Assembly (NCBI RefSeq): GCF_001294535.1
Contig: NZ_LGIC01000010.1
Location: 1-53,427 of the forward strand
DNA: 53,427 nucleotides
Direction: 5' to 3'
DNA from: Cypionkella psychrotolerans
GTDB taxonomy: Bacteria; Pseudomonadota; Alphaproteobacteria; Rhodobacterales; Rhodobacteraceae
Shown: positions 16,794 through 26,089 of the stretch, in pieces
How the letters are laid out: every line of letters starts with the position of its first letter
How positions within the stretch are numbered: position 1 is the first letter of the stretch
The notes under the pieces: generated by a model
Databases searched by the model: none
Told to the model about the DNA's origin: nothing
Seen by the model: only the letters and a program-made list of their open reading frames with translations
Program-made: the position numbers and the translations under genes

Positions 16794-17939
16794 TCACGCG
16801 GATTTCGCCAGAAAAAACCGGAGCATCTGTGCTGAGGCATCAGGGCCTTTGGCGTCAGTATAAGATCCCGCCGCACGGCCCCCTGACCAAGCATGACCCG
16901 CGCCTTCGATCAACCAGAATTCTAGCAGAACAGTGCCATCAGGTGCAGTAAATTCGCTGCGGCTATAATTGCGCCCGCGCACTGCGCGTTTGATGACTTT
17001 TGCTGGTTTTGTATCGTCACCTACAGCTGCCGCGACGATCATCGACGCATTGGACGGATGCACAGTGCTGTCGGCATCGCCCTGAAAAATAATCCGCCGT
17101 ACGGGCTCTGAGGGCGGAGCAGCAGGGGCCACATTGCCAGAGGTGCCGCCGTTGCGCATCGCCAACATGGCCGAAAGCATATCGCGGGCAGCGCCTCGGG
17201 CCAGCCCGGAATGCACCCCGGCTGCCGAAAAGATATCCGGGTAGACATCTGCCAAAGTGGCCGCCATCGCGCCACCTGCGGACAATCCAGCCACGAAGAC
17301 CGCATCGCGACCAAGGCCAAAGTCTTTCATCAGCTTGCGCGTCAGCGATGCCAGAATAGCGGGCTCACCCGCGCCGCGTATCTGGTCGTCTGGCCTGAAC
17401 CAATTCCAGCAGGATGCCGCATTGTGGCTGCCAGTTTGCGCCGGATAGGCGACGGCGAGGCCGTGTTTCTCGGCCTGCGCGTTCATGTGGGTGCCAGCTG
17501 CGAAATCGTCCGGGGTCTGTGTGCAACCATGCAGCATAAGGATCAGGCCACGGGGTCGTTTTGGTTGGCTGGCGGGCAAGTACAGTTTGTAGCCGCGCGA
17601 TCCTGCGGCGGAGCGATGCGTGCGGCTAAGATACTGCGCGCCTTTTGGAATACTGGGTGCAGTCATCCGTGCTTTTGAGCGATCCACCGCCGCCGGCATC
17701 AAGGCCCCCGGCATCAGGGATTGCACAGCGCGCAACTGCTTCATCACTGTGCCAAGCGATTGCCCTACTTTATGCGCCACCTTGCGTGGCTTGGTGGTCT
17801 TTGGCTTCGTTGGCGCGGCTAGTGAAGCCAGCATCAATCCTGCCATCATTTTCTGAACTGGGCGGCCTGCTTTGCTCAGCTTGGCAGGTCGCATAAGCCG
17901 ATTTGCCCGGCGCAATGCCGATGCGAAGATGCGTGTCAT
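16794..17939 (-). CDS. PHB depolymerase family esterase
   Basis: 381 residues of the esterase_PHB family (alpha/beta hydrolase). The oxyanion region is LILMLHGCTQ (about 132-141), the nucleophile Ser220 in GLSAGG, and the catalytic His near the C-terminus in GAGHAWSGG. A basic, alanine-rich N-terminal segment of about 100 residues precedes the hydrolase domain and has no clean signal peptide. Family members cleave poly(3-hydroxybutyrate) or feruloyl/acetyl esters; the substrate is unknown here. ATG 17939 was preferred over 17945 because AAGGA lies at proper distance only from the second. Confidence 0.82.
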   Translation of the reverse strand: MTRIFASALRRANRLMRPAKLSKAGRPVQKMMAGLMLASLAAPTKPKTTKPRKVAHKVGQSLGTVMKQLRAVQSLMPGALMPAAVDRSKARMTAPSIPKGAQYLSRTHRSAAGSRGYKLYLPASQPKRPRGLILMLHGCTQTPDDFAAGTHMNAQAEKHGLAVAYPAQTGSHNAASCWNWFRPDDQIRGAGEPAILASLTRKLMKDFGLGRDAVFVAGLSAGGAMAATLADVYPDIFSAAGVHSGLARGAARDMLSAMLAMRNGGTSGNVAPAAPPSEPVRRIIFQGDADSTVHPSNASMIVAAAVGDDTKPAKVIKRAVRGRNYSRSEFTAPDGTVLLEFWLIEGAGHAWSGGRAAGSYTDAKGPDASAQMLRFFLAKSA

Positions 17940-18093
17940 CGTCATTTCCTTAAAATCTGGCCGCCGTGACGGATCGAAAGCAATACGCAAACGCGGATCA
18001 CATCCCGCCACGGATTAGATGGGGATCATCACCCGAGGCACAAGGCAAATATCACCGGCCAAGGCGTTTAATATAAAACATCCCCTCAGCATG

Positions 18094-18122
18094 AAAAATG
18101 GGGCCACAATAAAGTGGCCCCA
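18094..18122 (-). terminator. Rho-independent terminator
   Basis: Perfect 9 bp stem (TGGGGCCAC / GTGGCCCCA) with a 6-base loop. On the minus strand it is followed by five T residues (18098-18094). It ends the two-gene minus-strand stress operon, 31 bp past its last stop. Confidence 0.88.
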
Positions 18123-18152
18123 AGGCACTGATTTCACAATTACTCAGCAAAT

Positions 18153-18785
18153 TCAAAAGCCGATTGGCGGATCCATCGGGCGCGTTACGCGCAGACGCAT
18201 CTCACGTTCCTCATCGGTTTCCTCAGAGCGCCAGCCTTCAGCCTCATAGCCGATGCGGCGATCATCCAGCGACAGTGTCGGGGCGCTGTCCAAAGCCGTT
18301 ACCACGGCGGCACGAGACTCTTCTGGGAATTTGACGCTGACTGCCACACCACCACGCCGGATTGCCTCCGAAAAAACCGGCGCATCCGCTTCCGAAAGAC
18401 CAAGATCGACAATGGCACCGACTGCGCCACCCGCCAACGCGCCGCCAATCGCACCAACGGCAGTTGCGGCCAACCAGCCCGCAGCAACCACCGGACCAAC
18501 GCCCGGAATGGCCAGCATCCCAAGGCCAGCCAGCAGACCACCGCCGCCGCCAAGCACCGCACCAATACCAGCGCCCGTCGATGTGCCAGAGGCATCGGGA
18601 TCAGCGGTGATCGTCACCGCGCGTCCCGTGATGGTGTCGCGCTGGATCATGCCCTGATCATAATCGCGAAAGCCTTCATCGCCGATCAGCGACACATCGA
18701 CCCCGGACAGACCAAGCGCGTTTACGTTCGCCATCGCAGTTTGTGCTGAGGTATAGTCATCATAGACTCTTGTTGTTACAGGCAT
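18153..18785 (-). CDS. Glycine-rich membrane protein, general-stress (YflT/GSP17M-like)
   Basis: 210 residues. The N-terminal region (VYDDYTSAQTAMANVNALG) resembles the small heat/general-stress 17M (YflT) domain. It is followed by a long glycine/alanine-rich hydrophobic stretch (about 70-130) with glycine-zipper character, then a second ferredoxin-like segment (SEAIRRGGVAVSVKF) and an acidic/basic tail. It could insert in or associate with the membrane. ATG 18785 has GGAG at good spacing; the TTG upstream does not. Lies 40 bp after the EF-hand gene and before a strong terminator, so the two form one operon. Precise function unknown. Confidence 0.65.
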   Translation of the reverse strand: MPVTTRVYDDYTSAQTAMANVNALGLSGVDVSLIGDEGFRDYDQGMIQRDTITGRAVTITADPDASGTSTGAGIGAVLGGGGGLLAGLGMLAIPGVGPVVAAGWLAATAVGAIGGALAGGAVGAIVDLGLSEADAPVFSEAIRRGGVAVSVKFPEESRAAVVTALDSAPTLSLDDRRIGYEAEGWRSEETDEEREMRLRVTRPMDPPIGF

Positions 18786-18825
18786 AATATTCTCCAATGC
18801 TGTTGTGGTTTAGGCGCGAAAATGC

Positions 18826-19317
18826 TCACGCTTTCGGCGTGGTCACGACGTTGCCCTTGTAGTCGATGGCAACCGACACATCGGCGCCATCAAGCTTGCC
18901 AGTGCCGCGCCAGACACCTTTTTCATCCAGCGTCAGTGCCGAGACATCCATGACGTTCCACGCGACGGCCCGGTCGCGGGCCTGTTCCTCGGTGAAGCTA
19001 TTTGCGCCCTCGAAAGGCGCACCTTCTTCAGCGGTATTTTGCGTCCAATGATCCGAACCACATAGTTCCAAGAACGCCGCTTTGCTGATGCCGCTGTCTT
19101 CTGGCGTCACAGCATCAACGCGGGCACGTGCGAACTCACGCGGTGCTTCTGCGTCGGTTAGATAGCCGTTTGCATCCGCGTCCAGCGCGGTGAATTGCGC
19201 TTCGCAGTCGCCTGCGGGCGCAGCGGCGGGTGCCATCGTTTCGGCTTGTGCAAATGTGGCACTGCCAAGTGTGACGATAAACGCCGCACCCAGCACATTT
19301 GTTTGAAATCCACGCAT
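18826..19317 (-). CDS. Secreted EF-hand-like calcium-binding protein
   Basis: 163 residues. The N-terminus (MRGFQTNVLGAAFIVTLGSA then TFAQAE) is a Sec signal peptide, so the protein is periplasmic. One canonical 12-residue EF-hand loop is visible, DADANGYLTDAE (about residues 46-57 of the precursor). The C-terminal part (GVWRGTGKLDGADVSVAIDY) resembles PRC-like or PepSY-like beta segments of small periplasmic stress proteins. ATG 19317 was chosen for the signal peptide. An EcfG-like promoter lies 58-85 bp upstream, which suggests control by the general stress response. Confidence 0.7.
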   Translation of the reverse strand: MRGFQTNVLGAAFIVTLGSATFAQAETMAPAAAPAGDCEAQFTALDADANGYLTDAEAPREFARARVDAVTPEDSGISKAAFLELCGSDHWTQNTAEEGAPFEGANSFTEEQARDRAVAWNVMDVSALTLDEKGVWRGTGKLDGADVSVAIDYKGNVVTTPKA

Positions 19318-19374
19318 GATTTTCCTCCTTAGAATGACGGGTTGCGCGCTCGTTTGCGACCACCCAAGTAATAA

Positions 19375-19402
19375 GGAAACACTGCGCTGGGAGGAAAGTT
19401 CC
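19375..19402 (-). promoter_or_regulatory. EcfG-type general stress promoter (GGAAC-N17-GTTTCC)
   Basis: On the minus strand GGAAC (19402-19398) is followed after 17 bases by GTTTCC (19380-19375). This fits the alphaproteobacterial EcfG consensus GGAAC-N16/17-cGTT, and it is oriented towards the EF-hand gene. Confidence 0.65.
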
Positions 19403-19636
19403 GTGGGATCTATCGTCTTAATCACAGTTGGCGGAGTTTCGCCCAGCATTCAAAAAAATCACCACCGTGTAGAAAGGTCTTATTTATTTTTAACAGATGT
19501 GTTGAATCGCATAATTTAAAATATAATCTTAAAAAGTTCTCTCATAGAAGCGTCAAGATCTTCTGATCTCAACGCCATAAACGCTAACTACAGTATTGTC
19601 GCCTTAGCCCGATACGAAGCGCACAGTTGCCATAAA

Positions 19637-19661
19637 GCGCCCGCCCCATAGGGGACGGGCG
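19637..19661 (-). terminator. Terminator-like hairpin after the catalase gene
   Basis: Stem CGCCCG-CCCC / GGGG-A-CGGGCG with an ATAG loop and one bulge, 9 bp past the catalase stop on the minus strand. The following T run is weak (CTTTATGG). Confidence 0.55.
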
Positions 19662-19669
19662 TAATCATA

Positions 19670-21718
19670 TCATGCAAGGTTGCGGATCGTCGCTTCGCGT
19701 GCCCAATAACGCCGTTTGGCGGTTTGAGGAAGGTCGCGGTAATGTCCCACCCCCTCGTCCGGTTCGATGCCTGCACGTGCAAGAATGACCTTTGAGCCAT
19801 TGCAATGACCGACCGCCTTCAAGTGCACGAAGGCATCACTGACAAACCCAACAGCCGCCGAGTCTTTGGTCAGCTTTTCAGCCACCTCTGGCGCAAGGAT
19901 CATGGCAATCGCATCGAACAACACAGAAGGCGACCCAGCCAGTTGGCCATCGGCTTTCATCTCGCCGCCTTTCAGCTTCAACACACCAACCTTCGGCGCG
20001 ACGGTGAAAACGCTGCCACCTTCCGCCTTGATGGTCGCAATGAGTTTGTCTATCTCGGCTTTGTCAGAGCCTTCGCCAAACAGCAGCCCGATCTTGCGAC
20101 CTTTCAGTGTTTGCTGCCAGTTTTTCTGGATCGAAAGCGCATCAGATGGAGCAAGATTTATTGGCGCGCGGAACGGTTTCGACGCTGGGGGCAAGGCCGT
20201 GCCGATGCCATCGGCGACGCGCTGCGCCAGCGCAAGATCAACATTTTGCAGATTACGGAGAACACGTTCGCGGACGTGATCAAGCGCGACCTTCGACAGT
20301 TCAAACACGAAAGCCGATGCGATATGGGCCTGCTCATTTTCGGTTTGCGAACACCAGAACATCCGCGGCTGGCTGTAATGATCACCAAAGGTTTCCGCGC
20401 GGATGCGCAGCTTTTCTCCCGTAACTTCTTGCGGTGAAGTCACAAATCCCGTCGCACTGGCACGGGGGCCGGGGTCTTCACCAGCTTGGTCCAGACTGTT
20501 CGGCTCGTAATTGGCGCGGCCCTTCGGCACAGCGGATTGCATCAGCCCGTCGCGCATCATATTGGCATAGGGGCACTTCGGCGCATTGATCGGAATCTGG
20601 TGGAAATTCGTCGTCCCCAACCGTGATTTCTGCGTGTCCAGATATGAAAACAACCGCCCTTGCAGCAGCGGGTCATCAGAAAAGTCGATCCCCGGCACGA
20701 TGTTTGACGGCAGGAACGCCACCTGTTCATTCTCGGCGAAATGGTTGTCTGGATTGCGATCCAGCACCATGCGGCCAATCACCCGCAGCGGCACGATATC
20801 TTCCGGGATGATCTTGGTCGGGTCCAGCACATCATACGGCAGGCTGTCCGCCAAAGCCTGATCAAACACCTGCACCGCAAAATCCCATTCGGGGAAATCG
20901 CCAGCCGCAATCGCTTCATGCAGGTCGCGGCGGTGGTAATCGTTGTCGGCCCCCTGCAATTTGGCGCTTTCGTCCCAGACCAGCGATTGCATACCCAGAC
21001 GCGGACGCCAGTGGAATTTGACGAAATGAACATTGCCTTCAGCGTTCACGAGCTTGAAGGTATGAACCCCAAAGCCCTCCATCATCCGCAATGATCTGGG
21101 AATGGCCCGATCAGACATCGCCCAGATCACCGTATGCATGGTTTCCGGCATCAATGAGACGAAATCCCAGAAAGTGTCATGCGCAGATCCCGCCTGCGGA
21201 TAGCCCTTGTCCGCCTCCATCTTCACCGCATGGATGAGATCGGGGAATTTGATCGCGTCTTGGATAAAGAACACCGGAATGTTGTTGCCGACGAGATCCC
21301 AGTTGCCCTCATCCGTGTAGAATTTCACCGCAAAGCCGCGCACATCTCGCGGGGTATCAACCGACCCGGCACCACCTGCCACCGTCGAAAACCGAGCGAA
21401 CAGCGGCGTTTTCTTGCCCTTCTCGGCAAACAGTCTGGCGCGGCTGAGCTCTGGAATAGGGTCGGTGCATTCAAAATAGCCATGTGCCGCCGACCCACGG
21501 GCATGAACGATCCGCTCGGGAATACGCTCGTGGTCAAAGTGAAAAATCTTCTCGCGCAGGATGAAGTCTTCCAACAGGGTCGGCCCCCGCTGCCCCACCC
21601 GCAAGCTGTTCTGGTTGTCGGAGATCGGAATGCCATGGTTAGTGGTCAATGCCGGGCCGCCCAGTTGCTGCGTTTCTCCGGCATTTCCAATTTCAGTCTG
21701 ATAGGTCTGACGTGCCAT
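19670..21718 (-). CDS. katE: Catalase, large-subunit clade (HPII type)
   Basis: 682 residues, the length of large-subunit monofunctional haem catalases, which disproportionate H2O2 in the cytoplasm. Catalytic His72 is in RIVHARGSAAHG, distal Asn145 in DLVGNNIP, and the haem ligand Tyr359 in RLFSYLDTQ. The C-terminal flavodoxin/DJ-1-like domain typical of HPII is present (about 530-682, KIGLLFGEGSDKAEID). No signal peptide. It stands alone next to the stress operon, and katE genes of this type are often under general stress control; no convincing EcfG promoter was found upstream. Confidence 0.93.
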   Translation of the reverse strand: MARQTYQTEIGNAGETQQLGGPALTTNHGIPISDNQNSLRVGQRGPTLLEDFILREKIFHFDHERIPERIVHARGSAAHGYFECTDPIPELSRARLFAEKGKKTPLFARFSTVAGGAGSVDTPRDVRGFAVKFYTDEGNWDLVGNNIPVFFIQDAIKFPDLIHAVKMEADKGYPQAGSAHDTFWDFVSLMPETMHTVIWAMSDRAIPRSLRMMEGFGVHTFKLVNAEGNVHFVKFHWRPRLGMQSLVWDESAKLQGADNDYHRRDLHEAIAAGDFPEWDFAVQVFDQALADSLPYDVLDPTKIIPEDIVPLRVIGRMVLDRNPDNHFAENEQVAFLPSNIVPGIDFSDDPLLQGRLFSYLDTQKSRLGTTNFHQIPINAPKCPYANMMRDGLMQSAVPKGRANYEPNSLDQAGEDPGPRASATGFVTSPQEVTGEKLRIRAETFGDHYSQPRMFWCSQTENEQAHIASAFVFELSKVALDHVRERVLRNLQNVDLALAQRVADGIGTALPPASKPFRAPINLAPSDALSIQKNWQQTLKGRKIGLLFGEGSDKAEIDKLIATIKAEGGSVFTVAPKVGVLKLKGGEMKADGQLAGSPSVLFDAIAMILAPEVAEKLTKDSAAVGFVSDAFVHLKAVGHCNGSKVILARAGIEPDEGVGHYRDLPQTAKRRYWAREATIRNLA

Positions 21719-22708
21719 TTGTGCTGCCTTTTCAATGGTTGTAGAGCCTGGATTACTTCCAAGAGTCCGGTCCGAAGGTGAGGAACGTGGGCAGGGTCTA
21801 CATCGAGTTTCGGCCGTAATGGAGGCTCAGCTAGAGAACGGTGTCGAAGGGAATTGGTTCCTGTTTGCCGACATCGGTGCGTTGGCAAACCTCCGATTTC
21901 CAAACCAATCGGATTTTGCAGCGGTCAGTTAGATTAGGAGGTGGCCTGACCCAAGACTGGGACTATCGAGTATGGCCACTTTTACGGCTCTGGGTTTACA
22001 GGCCCTTGTGCAACAGACAAAACAAACACTGGTAGCCGTATTCACTGGAGCTACGCTAGCGCGCCGTGCGCCTGACCTCGTTTATGCGCCCAATTTGCCG
22101 GACGACATCAATCTCTAAGATGGGCCGATGAGCGCGGGCCTGGCCGGTCGCCCCTAGGCCGACGGTCAGGCAGAGATATATTGGTTGAAATGCTTGCCGT
22201 TTGCGTCACCCCGCAAGGTTGGCGCCGCGCTTAAGCCGAAGGTCAGCTTTCGAGCGATGCTGCGACCGCAGTGCTGCATCGCCATCAGTCAGCCTTCCGC
22301 CCTTTGCGACGATCTACAACGAGACGACCCCGCAGCAGGTGATCGCAAGTGAACATCAAGGCGCAATCTTCCTCCGAATCACTCGTGCCACAGCCACCGT
22401 TTCATCCCCGACAAACGCCGCATTTTCTTCAAACGATGGTATTCCACAGCGATTGGCCCAAAAACCGCGCAGTTTTTTGCACACCACAAAACGACACGAA
22501 ATGTCGCCTTGAACGCTTTACGTCTGATCTTCAAATTTAAAGGGTGTTTAAAGGGTCGTTAAACGGGGGTTTAAACGGTCGTTTAAAATCGGCTTGTTTT
22601 CCGCTCGATGTGCGCGGTCAAGCCTCTGATTTTTATGTTGAATTGGTAGATTTATTCTGCACCCTGAGAGTTCTGTGGTGCCGCTCGGGTCCACAATTGG
22701 AGGGTGGG
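21719..22708. other. 990 bp without a supported gene
   Basis: Marks the transition from chromosome to a degraded mobile element. A row of tandem GTTTAAA repeats sits at 22535-22592. The rest shows only short frames with no recognisable protein. Confidence 0.6.
22535..22592 (+). repeat. Five tandem 11-12 bp GTTTAAA repeats
   Basis: Units begin at 22535, 22546, 22558, 22569 and 22581, with consensus GTTTAAAcGGGTC. They are spaced by about one helical turn upstream of the DUF5681-like gene. The arrangement resembles iterons or a repeated operator. Confidence 0.75.
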
Positions 22709-23569
22709 ATGAACGATTTTGACGATATGGTGTATCGCGCAGGTCAGGCAACAGTGCAGGTCCGGAGCGATGGCCGACCGCGCGACATCACGGTGGTTGA
22801 GGCGATTGTGCGCAAGCAGCACGAAGCCGGTTTGAAGGGCAGCGTCGTTGCGCAGAAGGATGCGTTGCAATCGTTCTATCGGGCCTCCGAGCATAAGGCG
22901 GCAGAAGCGAGCCTGCGGCTTGAGCGCTGGGCGAAGATCAAACAAAGCCATGCTGCGTGCATTGCTGAGGCCAAAGCCAAAGGTGAGCCCATCGACGATA
23001 TCCTGCCGCACCCGGCTGACATTGTGCTTGGTGGACCTGAAGGCGTGCGTATCGTCGGCCCGGTGGATCTGGCGGATGCGCAGACTTGCCGCAAGCAGGC
23101 GCGGTTGCGCGATTTGCTCTATATGCAGCAGCTGTTGGACGACGCCCTGAATGGCATAGCTGCGGCGGACCTCCCGTCCCGTGGTACGGCGCTTGTTCTG
23201 GGTGTCTGGTTGAATGATCAACTGCCGCCGAGCCTGCAGGATGCGGAGCATGCCACCCTCATGCGGTGGAGATCCTACACGGCGATGACAAAGCGCGAGC
23301 TGCTGAAAGCCTGCCACAGGGGCTATCAATCGCTGGGCCTAGAGGTTCGGCGGGGGCGCAGCTTTCCAGCGCTCACACCCGCGATGACCTATGTTGATAT
23401 TGCGATGGGGCTGGCAGCCGGGATCGTCGCTGCAAACGGCGATCGCGCAGACGAGGCCGAAGCGATCGGCCAGGCGCAAGCTCGGTTGACGCGGGAACTC
23501 CCGCGCGGACTTTGGCCGTCGCAGGATCATGCCACAGTTGGGATTTCTCATCAGGGGATGGCACAATGA
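22709..23569 (+). CDS. DUF5681-like phage/mobile-element protein
   Basis: 286 residues. The N-terminal region (ATVQVRSDGRPRDITVVEAIVRKQHEAG then LKGSVVAQKDAL) resembles DUF5681, a domain found in prophage-like loci next to ParB-domain methyltransferases. The usual GKPP...GQSGNPKGRP head is missing. The rest is helical and charged. ATG 22709 follows GGAGGGTGGG. Its stop overlaps the methyltransferase ATG. Domain assignment is by pattern memory only; function unknown. Confidence 0.6.
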   Translation: MNDFDDMVYRAGQATVQVRSDGRPRDITVVEAIVRKQHEAGLKGSVVAQKDALQSFYRASEHKAAEASLRLERWAKIKQSHAACIAEAKAKGEPIDDILPHPADIVLGGPEGVRIVGPVDLADAQTCRKQARLRDLLYMQQLLDDALNGIAAADLPSRGTALVLGVWLNDQLPPSLQDAEHATLMRWRSYTAMTKRELLKACHRGYQSLGLEVRRGRSFPALTPAMTYVDIAMGLAAGIVAANGDRADEAEAIGQAQARLTRELPRGLWPSQDHATVGISHQGMAQ

Positions 23570-24918
23570 CGACGCTTCTTAGCCCGCCATCGGAATTTGC
23601 CAGCCAGATCGAGTTGCGATCTGTTGCGACATTGGTGCCCTATGCGCAGAACGCGAGCACCCATTCCAACAAGCAGATCCGCCAGATCGCTGACAGTATC
23701 CGCAGCTTTGGCTTTCTCAATCCGGTGCTGATCGACGCTGCCGGCGAAATCATCGCCGGGCATGGCCGGGTGGCAGCTGCGAAGTTGCTGGGTATCCGCG
23801 ATGTGCCAGTCTTGGCGATCACGCATCTCACCCCTGCGCAGAAGCGGGCCTATGTGCTGGCCGACAACCGGCTCGCCGAGCAGGCGGGCTGGGATCGCGA
23901 GATTCTGGCGATCGAGTTGTAGGCGCTGGTGGATTTGGAGTTCGAGGTGGAACTGATCGGTTTTGCCTTGGCAGAGATTGATCTGATCCTGGATGAAGAC
24001 CGAGGCCGTCGCACGAATGGTACTGCTGGCGATACCGCCGATGAGGTGCCAGCTCTGATTGGCCCCACCGTCACCCGGCCCGGTGATCTTTGGCAACTCG
24101 GGCCGCATCGCCTGATCTGCGGTGATGCGCGCGACGGCACAGCTGTCGAGCGCCTGCTGGCTGGCGACACGGTTGATCTCATCTTCACCGATCCACCTTA
24201 CAACGTGGCGATTGATGGCCATGTCGGTGGCTTGGGCAAGGTCAAGCACCGGGAATTCGCCATGGCCTCTGGCGAGATGTCCTCGGATCAATTCACCAGC
24301 TTTCTATGCGCAGCGCTGGCGCCGGGTGCGGCACAGTGCCGGGAGGGGGCGATTGCTTTCGTGTGCATGGATTGGCGCCATATGCGCGAAATGATCGTAG
24401 CCGGTGACACAGTTTTTGCCGAGTTGAAGAACCTCTGCGTCTGGAACAAGACCAATGGCGGCATGGGGAGTTTCTATCGCTCCAAGCATGAATTGGTGTT
24501 TGTGTGGAAAGTCCGGCCCGGATCGCATGTGAACAGCTTTGGTCTGGGCGACACCGGGCGCTATCGCACCAACGTTTGGGATTACGCCGGGGTCAACAGC
24601 TTTGGCGCCGCGCGCGATGCCGATCTCGCCATGCATCCAACGGTCAAACCGGTGGCCCTCGTTGGCGACGCCATTCGCGATTGCAGCCGCCGCGGCGACA
24701 TTGTGCTCGATATGTTTGGCGGCTCTGGCACCACGCTGATCGCGGCAGATCTTGCGGGCAGGCAAGCGCGGTTGATCGAGTATGATCCGATCTACTGCGA
24801 CACCATCATCGCACGCTGGCAGGCTCTGACCGGCAAGGTGGCGGTGCATGTCGAAACCGGCTCGAGCCGGGAGGATCTGCTGGTGCGGCGATCGGCGGAT
24901 CTGGAAACCAGTGCCTGA
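23566..24918 (+). pseudogene. ParB-domain N6-adenine DNA methyltransferase, interrupted by an amber codon
   Basis: One continuous frame apart from TAG at 23920-23922. Part one (118 residues) is a ParB/sulfiredoxin-like domain: VPYAQNASTHSNKQIRQIAD, then NPVLIDAAGEIIAGHGR. Part two is a beta-class methyltransferase with catalytic TDPPYNV, the AdoMet-binding FGGSGTTLIAA near the C-terminus, and LHPTVKPV-like MHPTVKPV. The stop replaces an expected Gln (IEL-stop-ALVDLEF), i.e. a single C-to-T change. A GTG at 23929 could restart translation of the catalytic half. The first half overlaps the upstream gene's stop by ATGA. Probably inactive as a full-length protein. Confidence 0.82.
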
Positions 24919-25591
24919 GCCAGGATCTGGCCGATTTCTTGCGGGCCGGGACCTCGGTCCCGTCCCGCCGTCCCACCGTCGCGAGCCTTTATCATAGATG
25001 GATGGCCCGCTTTAGGCGTCAGAATCCCGTTCGGGGCGCCACGCTCCGGGCCAAGGTTGAAAGCGGAGATTGGAATGACGGAGGGCCGGAGATCCCCTCA
25101 TGTGCGTCCACTGCGCTAGCGCGCCTGTCGCATGCTGGAGTCCGAAAGTTTCCAGCGTCGTCGTTCCAAGGGCGACAGGGCCCCCCAGTCCGGTTTCCCG
25201 GAAACCCTGCATGGCACTCCGACCCGAAGGTCGTGTTACGGCCGGGAGAATATTACCGCGTCACGCCCAGGACCGAGTTAGACCATGTCGGGGCCGCCAG
25301 ACAAGTCCGAAGCGAGGCCAAAGCGTGCCATCTGGCTGATCTTGGAATCGCCCTTTCAATGGGTCTTTAAAGGCTTCGATAATGTCCACGCAAATGCTGC
25401 CGATTGCTCCTGCATGCCCGCATCGGGGGAGCAACGCGCGATCAGCATAGGCCCTCTCGCTCTTTCTGTTGGATCGGGTTCGAACGTCCAATTATCCCGC
25501 CTTTTCCTGTCGACTTCCGCGCTAAAGCAAGCGGTGCTGATCCGGAAAACCACCTTGGCTGTGGTGTCACCCAGCGAGAGAAGGGATCAGA
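24919..25591. other. 673 bp without a supported gene
   Basis: In related loci a DUF3489 or terminase-type gene often lies here, but no such protein can be read in any frame. It is likely a deletion scar or decayed sequence within the element. Confidence 0.5.
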
Positions 25592-26089
25592 ATGCAGATC
25601 ACGATAGAACGGAAAAACAAGGTCTTGGCGCGACAGGCCGTGCACACCGCAGCTACGGTCGCACTGCTTGACCGGGACGGGCTTGTCGCCTTGTGGTCTG
25701 AGATCATGGGCAGCCCAGCACCGCGCGGCATGAGCCAAGCCTTGCTGCACGCCTTCCTGGCCTTTGAGGTTCAGCAGCGGTCAGACGGCGGCTTAACCAA
25801 AGCGGACCTGGATCGCTTGGACCGCATCGGACTGGGGAAAGTCCGTGCGGTAGCGCCAAAGATGACTGCTGGAGCGCGGTTCCTGCGGGAATGGAATGGT
25901 GTCACCCATGTCGTGGAACGGATCGCCGCAGGCTACCTCTGGAACGGCAAGAGCTTTGCCTCTCTGTCCGCAATCGCCAAAGAAATCACTGGTGCACATT
26001 GGTCGGGGCCACGGTTCTTCGGCGTGAGTAAGGCGGGTGCGGGAAGCAAGTCTTCCGGCGCGCGACGCAAGTCAGGGGCGCAGGCGTGA
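25592..26089 (+). CDS. DUF2924 domain protein
   Basis: 165 residues. The C-terminal half shows the DUF2924 signature FLREWNGVTHVVERIAAGYLWNG then KSFASLSAIAKEITGAHWSGPRFFG. DUF2924 genes sit directly upstream of large serine recombinases in many alphaproteobacterial prophages and islands, as here. The start AGAAGG-ATCAG-ATG is acceptable. It overlaps the recombinase by GTGA. Biochemical role unknown; perhaps an accessory or directionality protein, by position only. Confidence 0.85.
   Translation: MQITIERKNKVLARQAVHTAATVALLDRDGLVALWSEIMGSPAPRGMSQALLHAFLAFEVQQRSDGGLTKADLDRLDRIGLGKVRAVAPKMTAGARFLREWNGVTHVVERIAAGYLWNGKSFASLSAIAKEITGAHWSGPRFFGVSKAGAGSKSSGARRKSGAQA

Noticed and set aside
21719-21800. 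EcfG promoter for katE
   Set aside because: GGAAG occurs on the minus strand but without a matching -10 at 16-17 bases.
22535-22592. Possible CRISPR array
   Set aside because: Units are 11-12 bp and contiguous with no spacers, and there are no cas genes; iteron or operator is a better reading.
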